From an uncultured Prevotella sp. (GTDB lineage Bacteria > Bacteroidota > Bacteroidia > Bacteroidales > Bacteroidaceae): a stretch of DNA of 16,481 bases. The position numbers and the translations under genes are program-made. Of this stretch, positions 12,210 through 16,481 are shown piece after piece. The first letter of the stretch is position 1, and each line of letters starts with the position of its first letter. The stretch lies in the NCBI GenBank assembly GCA_900769275.1, contig CAAGGA010000111.1, forward strand, positions 1 through 16,481. Direction: 5' to 3'. The notes below the pieces were generated by a model. It was not told the DNA's origin. It saw nothing but the letters and a program-made list of their open reading frames with translations, and did not search any database.

Positions 12210-15200
12210 CTATCTTGCGGAGATAAGTTCGAGGAGGTCACGTCCCGTGAGCTTTCCGCTCATGTCGGTGCCTTCGAGGATATTCTCTGCGAGGTCACGC
12301 TTGCGTTCGTGGAGTCGGTGTATCTTCTCCTCGATAGTGCCTGCCGACAGAAAGTGATATACGGTGACGGCATTATGCTGTCCGATGCGGTGGGCACGGT
12401 CAGTGGCCTGCTGTTCGATGGCGGGATTCCACCATGGGTCGAGGTGGAAGACGTAGTTGGCACGCGTAAGGTTGAGACCCAAGCCTCCTGCCTTGAGCGA
12501 AATGATGAAGACGGGGCATTCTCCGTTCTGGAATTTCTCTACCAGAGCCTGCCGTTCCCTTACCGATACCGAGCCGTCGATATAGAGGTATGGTATCTTT
12601 TGCTTATCGAGGGCTTTCCTGACGATAGACAGGAACGACGTGAACTGGCTGAAGACAAGCACGGAGTCACCGCTTTCCACGATAGGTTCGAGGGCTTCTA
12701 TGAGGGCTTCTACCTTTGATGTCTTGCCTTTCCACTTCTTCTCGATGAGCTGTGCAGAGCAGGCGGCCTGCCTCAGGCGCGTTATCTCGGCGAGGGTGTT
12801 CATGGAAACCTTGTCCGGACCTTCTGCTTCGAGCATCTGCTCCGCCTTTTCCCTGATGACCTCGTATATTGCCATCTCTTCTTTTGACAGTTCGACGCTC
12901 TGGTATATCTCGGTTTTCTCAGGCAGTTCGGCAAGCACTTTCTCCTTTGTCCTGCGGAGCATGAACGGGTGTACGAGGCGGTCGAGGTCTTTCTGTCTGT
13001 CCTTGTCGCCGCCAATCTCGATGGGAACGATAAAGCGACGGTTGAAGTCGTCATAGCTGCCGAGCAGTCCGGGATTGACAAACTGGAAGAGATTCCACAG
13101 TTCTCCGAGGTGGTTCTGCACGGGTGTGCCTGTCAGCATGACGCGATACTTCGTCTTTATCTGCATCGCCACGCCGGAGGTCTTCGCTCCGCGGTTCTTG
13201 ATGACGTGCGCCTCGTCGAGCACTGCCGTGGTCCACTGCTTCTTGGTTATCTCCTCCTTGACGGAGAGGAGCAGTCCATAGGTGGTGATGATGACGTCAC
13301 CTGCCTTTGCGTTGGCAATGCACGTAGAGCGGTTGGCGGCAAAATTGAGCACTTCGACATTGAGCGAGGGTGCGAACTTGTCGAACTCTGTCTTCCAGTT
13401 GGGTGCCACGGATGCGGGCGCAACGACGAGGGCGGGTCCCTCCTCCGCCTTGAAGAGCAGGTAGGCTATCGTCTGCACCGTCTTTCCGAGACCCATGTCG
13501 TCGGCGAGCAACGCTCCGGCACCCCAGGAGTTGAGGCGTGCTATCCACTGGAAACCCTCTTTCTGGTATTCCCTGAGCGTTGCTTTCAGTGCGGAGGGCA
13601 CTTGTGGCTTGTAATCGCTGGAGTCGAGAATGCGCTGGCGTATCTCCTTGAGTTCGGGGTCAACGTCGAGATGCAGCTCACCGTCAATGACGCTGGCATC
13701 GAGCAGTGCGGCGGAGAAAGGAGAGATCTGGAGTCTTCCATGCGAGTGGGCAGCGATGAGTTCGAGCGAGGAAAGTTGCCTGCGCAGCTTTTCGGAGATA
13801 GCGAGGAAGTCACTGTCAGATAGGCGGATATAGCGATTTCGGCTCTGTCGGATAAGTTCGAGGAGTTGTGATATGGACAGCATCGTTGTCTCGTCTATCT
13901 GCACCGAGCCTTCCATCTCGAACCATCCGTTCTTGTTCTTCTTCAGCGATGCGCTCCATGATGACACCGTATGGTAGCTTCTGACGTTCAGTTTGTGCCC
14001 TTCGGGCCATTCCACTTTGTAGAGATTGGGGTGCCGTGTCACCTCATCACCGCTCTCCCTGATGCTTTCCTGCATCCTTGCATTTGCCTCACGCACGAAG
14101 TCGAGGATGGGAATGAGTCCGTAGGCATCCACCTGGAATGTCTTCTCGGGCGGCAGCGTCTCTTCCACGCCGTTGACAAGGTCGGTATATAGTTCCCTCT
14201 CAAGGTCGAGGTCACGCTCCACTGCCACGCGGTGGTCGCCCTGAATGTCCATGATGACGGCACTTCCCTCGCCCGGCACGCACTGCGCCCTGCCTCCTTC
14301 GAGAGCGCGGCAGAAGACGCAGACGATGTATGCCTCCCTGCCTTGCGGGCGCAGTTGCAGGGTGATGGCTGACGTACCCTTGACCGTTTCGAGGGTGGAA
14401 CCGCCGCGGAGGAGTTCGGAATGCACCTCTATCTTGCCCCTCAGTCCCTCGAGGAAGCCTGTCAGCACGTCCTTTGCCTCAAGCGGAAACCTGCCGAGGT
14501 CGAGCAACTGGGAGAAATAGGGGCGTAAATCCTGCCTCATCCTGAGGAAGTTGATGGAGGCAGCTCCCCGTGACGTGATGATGATGTCTCTGTCCATGTC
14601 CTCTTTCGGGACGTTGCTCTTGATGTTATAGCCCGTATCCGTCGTCTCGATGACGAGGTAGGGTATCTCCTCATTGACCGTGACAAGGGAGTAGGGGGCG
14701 TATCTTCCCACGTAGAGACGTGTCTCGCCGACCATTTCGGGCAGTACGTAATCCAGGTTGATATTGTTGTATGAGTACCTTGAAGGGCGGATGCGCTCAC
14801 GTATTCTCAGGTCAGAGAGGGAGAGGAGACTATCCTCCATGAGCACGAAAGAGGACAGCGAGACCTGTTTTCCCGCGCTCCATGCCCCGCTCTTGAGGAT
14901 TGTCTGCTGCCTTATCTCGCAGACATTGCTGCTCATGTCATTCATGAAATACGCTATGCGGTCAGTCTTCTGCTCCGCCAGCGAGTCGTGTAGTCCGTCG
15001 TTTTTGGTGAGTGACTCGATGACTATCTCCCACTGCTGCTTCATGTAGATGGAGGTGAGGAGCGTGCTTGAGGAATATGCAGCGGCGGCACGTTGTTTCT
15101 CCTCCTCCGTCATCGGCACGTATCTGTCGTACTCATTCTTCAGGCACAGCCACCTGGGGGCATCCTTCTTGAAAGCCTCCTCCGGGAGAAGAGACATCCT

Positions 15201-16295
15201 TCCGAGGTATCTCACGAGGAGCACCATCATCTGACGGATAAGTCCGTAGGAGGAATTATATACGGAGACAATGTCGGCAGCATAGTTGCGCTTGTTGAGG
15301 AAGACGGATGTAAGGACGGCAGCCGCCCTTGAGAGAGCGGTCTTGTTGGTCTCGTTGTAACGGCTGAAGTTCTGTATGGTGCGCATGGCAGCCTCTCCGC
15401 CCTCCTGCCTGCAGCACAGGATGAAGAGGAAGTTGATGAGGGGGTTGGGCAGGAGAGTGCATTTCAGGGCGCGCGGGTTGATGGAGTTGTATATCACCTG
15501 TGCCTGACGAAAAGACTTCAGCGCATGGGCATATCGCCCTTTGTAGGCATCCATGAGTGCGGTAAGGCAAAGTCCCTCCATTGTTTCCTTTCCCTCTATA
15601 GTTCCGGGTACGACACCGTCAACGAGGAAAGCGTAGAGATTGACCTTGGACATCAGTGCCCTGTAGTGCGTGGCGGAATCAAAGGGGTACGCCTTGACGA
15701 GGGTCAGCATCCTTTGTACAGGATATACGTCACCCGTGTCGAAGCTTTGCTTGACGGCTGTCTCTATGAGTTGTATGAATGCGGTGCGCTGTAGGTTTTT
15801 GAAGAATGCGGGAAACCTGTCGTCATCCAGGATGGGGATGAGGCTTTCTACGTCAGACATCATGATGCGCTTTGCCGCATCAGTGCCCTTGTAGCCAGAG
15901 CCGATGAAGTCGCACAGCACGGCTTGTATCGGGGTCTGCCTTATGTTGCCAGAAGATAATATCTTCTTCAGTACGTCAAGGTTCTTGTGTCCGTCCCTTG
16001 TCTCGAAGAGCCACAGGAGAACCTTGGCGAGGTAGTCGGAGGATATTCTGTAGAGCATATCACCGTGCAGGAAACTATATGAGTCTCTTTCTATGATACA
16101 CCTCTCTATCAGCATCTTCTCGGCATCCGCCTTCTCGAAAAGTCTCGACTTGTTCTTCAATATTCTCTTTATGTCTTCCACTGTATCCATGGTAGTGTCG
16201 AAGACGGCAAAGAAAGAGAGGAGCAACTGCTCGGAGTATGTCAGCGGTCGCTCAAGGGATAGTATTTCGTGGAGGTTGGAGTGCTTGGTAATCAA
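12210..16295 (-). CDS. SNF2-family ATPase (Swi2/Snf2 helicase-like) with long helical N-terminal region
   Basis: A 1361-aa protein. The C-terminal third is a complete SNF2 motor: ADDMGLGKT (932-939, Walker A), LDEAH (D1027-H1030), LTGTPVQN (1054-1061), SLKAGGLGLNL (1266-1276), DPWWNP (1286-1291) and QATDRAHRIGQ (1296-1306). It should hydrolyse ATP to translocate on double-stranded DNA and displace bound proteins. Residues ~770-895 match the SNF2-associated domain usual in bacterial members (GWFEMEGSVQIDE...RYIRLSDSDF). Residues 1-480 are helical, TPR-like by appearance, probably a partner-binding region. The frame opens with TTG at 16295, 5 codons after a stop; the first ATG is at 16190 (residue 36), giving 1326 aa. 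I keep the longer form because residues 8-35 look like ordinary helical sequence. An 8-bp repeat array lies directly upstream. No methylase or nuclease is adjacent. Confidence 0.88.
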   Translation of the reverse strand: MITKHSNLHEILSLERPLTYSEQLLLSFFAVFDTTMDTVEDIKRILKNKSRLFEKADAEKMLIERCIIERDSYSFLHGDMLYRISSDYLAKVLLWLFETRDGHKNLDVLKKILSSGNIRQTPIQAVLCDFIGSGYKGTDAAKRIMMSDVESLIPILDDDRFPAFFKNLQRTAFIQLIETAVKQSFDTGDVYPVQRMLTLVKAYPFDSATHYRALMSKVNLYAFLVDGVVPGTIEGKETMEGLCLTALMDAYKGRYAHALKSFRQAQVIYNSINPRALKCTLLPNPLINFLFILCCRQEGGEAAMRTIQNFSRYNETNKTALSRAAAVLTSVFLNKRNYAADIVSVYNSSYGLIRQMMVLLVRYLGRMSLLPEEAFKKDAPRWLCLKNEYDRYVPMTEEEKQRAAAAYSSSTLLTSIYMKQQWEIVIESLTKNDGLHDSLAEQKTDRIAYFMNDMSSNVCEIRQQTILKSGAWSAGKQVSLSSFVLMEDSLLSLSDLRIRERIRPSRYSYNNINLDYVLPEMVGETRLYVGRYAPYSLVTVNEEIPYLVIETTDTGYNIKSNVPKEDMDRDIIITSRGAASINFLRMRQDLRPYFSQLLDLGRFPLEAKDVLTGFLEGLRGKIEVHSELLRGGSTLETVKGTSAITLQLRPQGREAYIVCVFCRALEGGRAQCVPGEGSAVIMDIQGDHRVAVERDLDLERELYTDLVNGVEETLPPEKTFQVDAYGLIPILDFVREANARMQESIRESGDEVTRHPNLYKVEWPEGHKLNVRSYHTVSSWSASLKKNKNGWFEMEGSVQIDETTMLSISQLLELIRQSRNRYIRLSDSDFLAISEKLRRQLSSLELIAAHSHGRLQISPFSAALLDASVIDGELHLDVDPELKEIRQRILDSSDYKPQVPSALKATLREYQKEGFQWIARLNSWGAGALLADDMGLGKTVQTIAYLLFKAEEGPALVVAPASVAPNWKTEFDKFAPSLNVEVLNFAANRSTCIANAKAGDVIITTYGLLLSVKEEITKKQWTTAVLDEAHVIKNRGAKTSGVAMQIKTKYRVMLTGTPVQNHLGELWNLFQFVNPGLLGSYDDFNRRFIVPIEIGGDKDRQKDLDRLVHPFMLRRTKEKVLAELPEKTEIYQSVELSKEEMAIYEVIREKAEQMLEAEGPDKVSMNTLAEITRLRQAACSAQLIEKKWKGKTSKVEALIEALEPIVESGDSVLVFSQFTSFLSIVRKALDKQKIPYLYIDGSVSVRERQALVEKFQNGECPVFIISLKAGGLGLNLTRANYVFHLDPWWNPAIEQQATDRAHRIGQHNAVTVYHFLSAGTIEEKIHRLHERKRDLAENILEGTDMSGKLTGRDLLELISAR

Positions 16296-16317
16296 GGGTT
16301 TTGTGGTTTAGTGGTTT

Positions 16318-16462
16318 GGTTGTCTGGTGGTTTGGTTGTCTGGTGGTCTGGTTGTCTGGTTGTTTGGTTGTCTGGTTGTTTGGTTGTCTGGTTGATAGCA
16401 TTCGACTCCATTGTGTCACAAGCAACCAAACAACTAAACAACTAAACAACTAAACAACTAAA
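16318..16462. repeat. Inverted pair of 8-bp-period arrays upstream of the SNF2 gene
   Basis: Left array 16318-16394: nine full units plus a partial in strict 8-bp register, mostly GGTTGTCT and GGTTGTTT with GGTGGTYT variants; a more degenerate extension reaches 16297. Right array 16423-16462: CAACCAAA then four CAACTAAA, i.e. the same unit type on the other strand. A 28-bp unique core separates them. The 12-mer at 16423-16434 is the perfect reverse complement of 16359-16370 and 16375-16386, so a large hairpin is possible. The array begins 2 bp upstream of the annotated TTG start of the SNF2 gene in its degenerate part. Confidence 0.8.
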
Positions 16463-16481
16463 CCACCGAAAACGCAAGTGC

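Noticed and set aside
12030..12719. A 229-codon plus-strand frame starting in the repeat array at 12094.
   Set aside because: It is translation of the 8-bp repeats followed by antisense of SNF2 motifs.
12210..16295. Assignment of the SNF2 protein to DISARM or a type I/III restriction system.
   Set aside because: No methylase, DUF1998, phospholipase-D-like or nuclease gene is present in the window.
16252..16449. A minus-strand frame with repeated QTT/NQTT residues ahead of the SNF2 gene.
   Set aside because: Simple translation of the 8-bp array in a frame different from the SNF2 gene, ending inside it. Kept only as part of the expression-variation idea.
16297..16465. A CRISPR array, suggested by regular repeats.
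   Set aside because: Units are only 8 bp and tandem with no spacers, and there are no cas genes.

Overview
The window looks like chromosomal DNA from a Bacteroidales bacterium, most likely a Prevotella-type organism. The evidence is: Bacteroidetes-style promoter boxes (TAnnTTTG), a short MKKKYVAPxIE-type protein ahead of a secreted-protein gene, an rbfA / LolE-like permease pair, and an insertion sequence whose transposase is split into two frames, as is common in this phylum. The species assignment is inference. Except for the insertion sequence, every gene I accept lies on the minus strand.

Left end (1-2000). A nearly complete ISL3-type insertion sequence (about 1-1540, plus strand) carries two overlapping transposase frames joined at an A8 run. 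It has inserted into a minus-strand gene for a secreted protein; only the first 60 codons (signal peptide plus the start of the mature domain) remain, at 1541-1719. A 70-aa acidic small protein (1769-1981) is encoded just upstream of the broken gene and may share its transcript.

Non-coding block (1982-2747). On the minus strand a good Bacteroidetes promoter (2512-2540) and an intrinsic terminator (2059-2094) bracket about 450 nt with several strong potential helices, including a 10-bp perfect long-range pairing. I read this as an unassigned structured RNA. A 37-bp near-perfect palindrome (2621-2657) lies between this RNA and the next gene.

Housekeeping pair (2748-4318). rbfA (ribosome maturation) overlaps a LolC/LolE-like FtsX-domain permease by 4 bp. 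rbfA has its own plausible promoter.

Accessory block (4524-16295). Five co-oriented genes, read in transcription order: a 1361-aa SNF2-family ATPase with a long helical N-terminal half; a 430-aa protein with a coiled coil and two C-terminal membrane helices; a 1363-aa STAND/NACHT-type NTPase with a HEPN-like RNxxxxH motif in its N-terminal domain; a membrane-anchored glycerophosphodiester phosphodiesterase; and a C1-family (papain/PepC-like) cysteine-peptidase lipoprotein. The first three together resemble the parts list of a defence or stress-response module, but this is inference from architecture alone. Unusual low-complexity arrays with an 8-bp period (GGTTnTnn) occupy three of the intergenic gaps in and around this block, and a degenerate version sits in a fourth.
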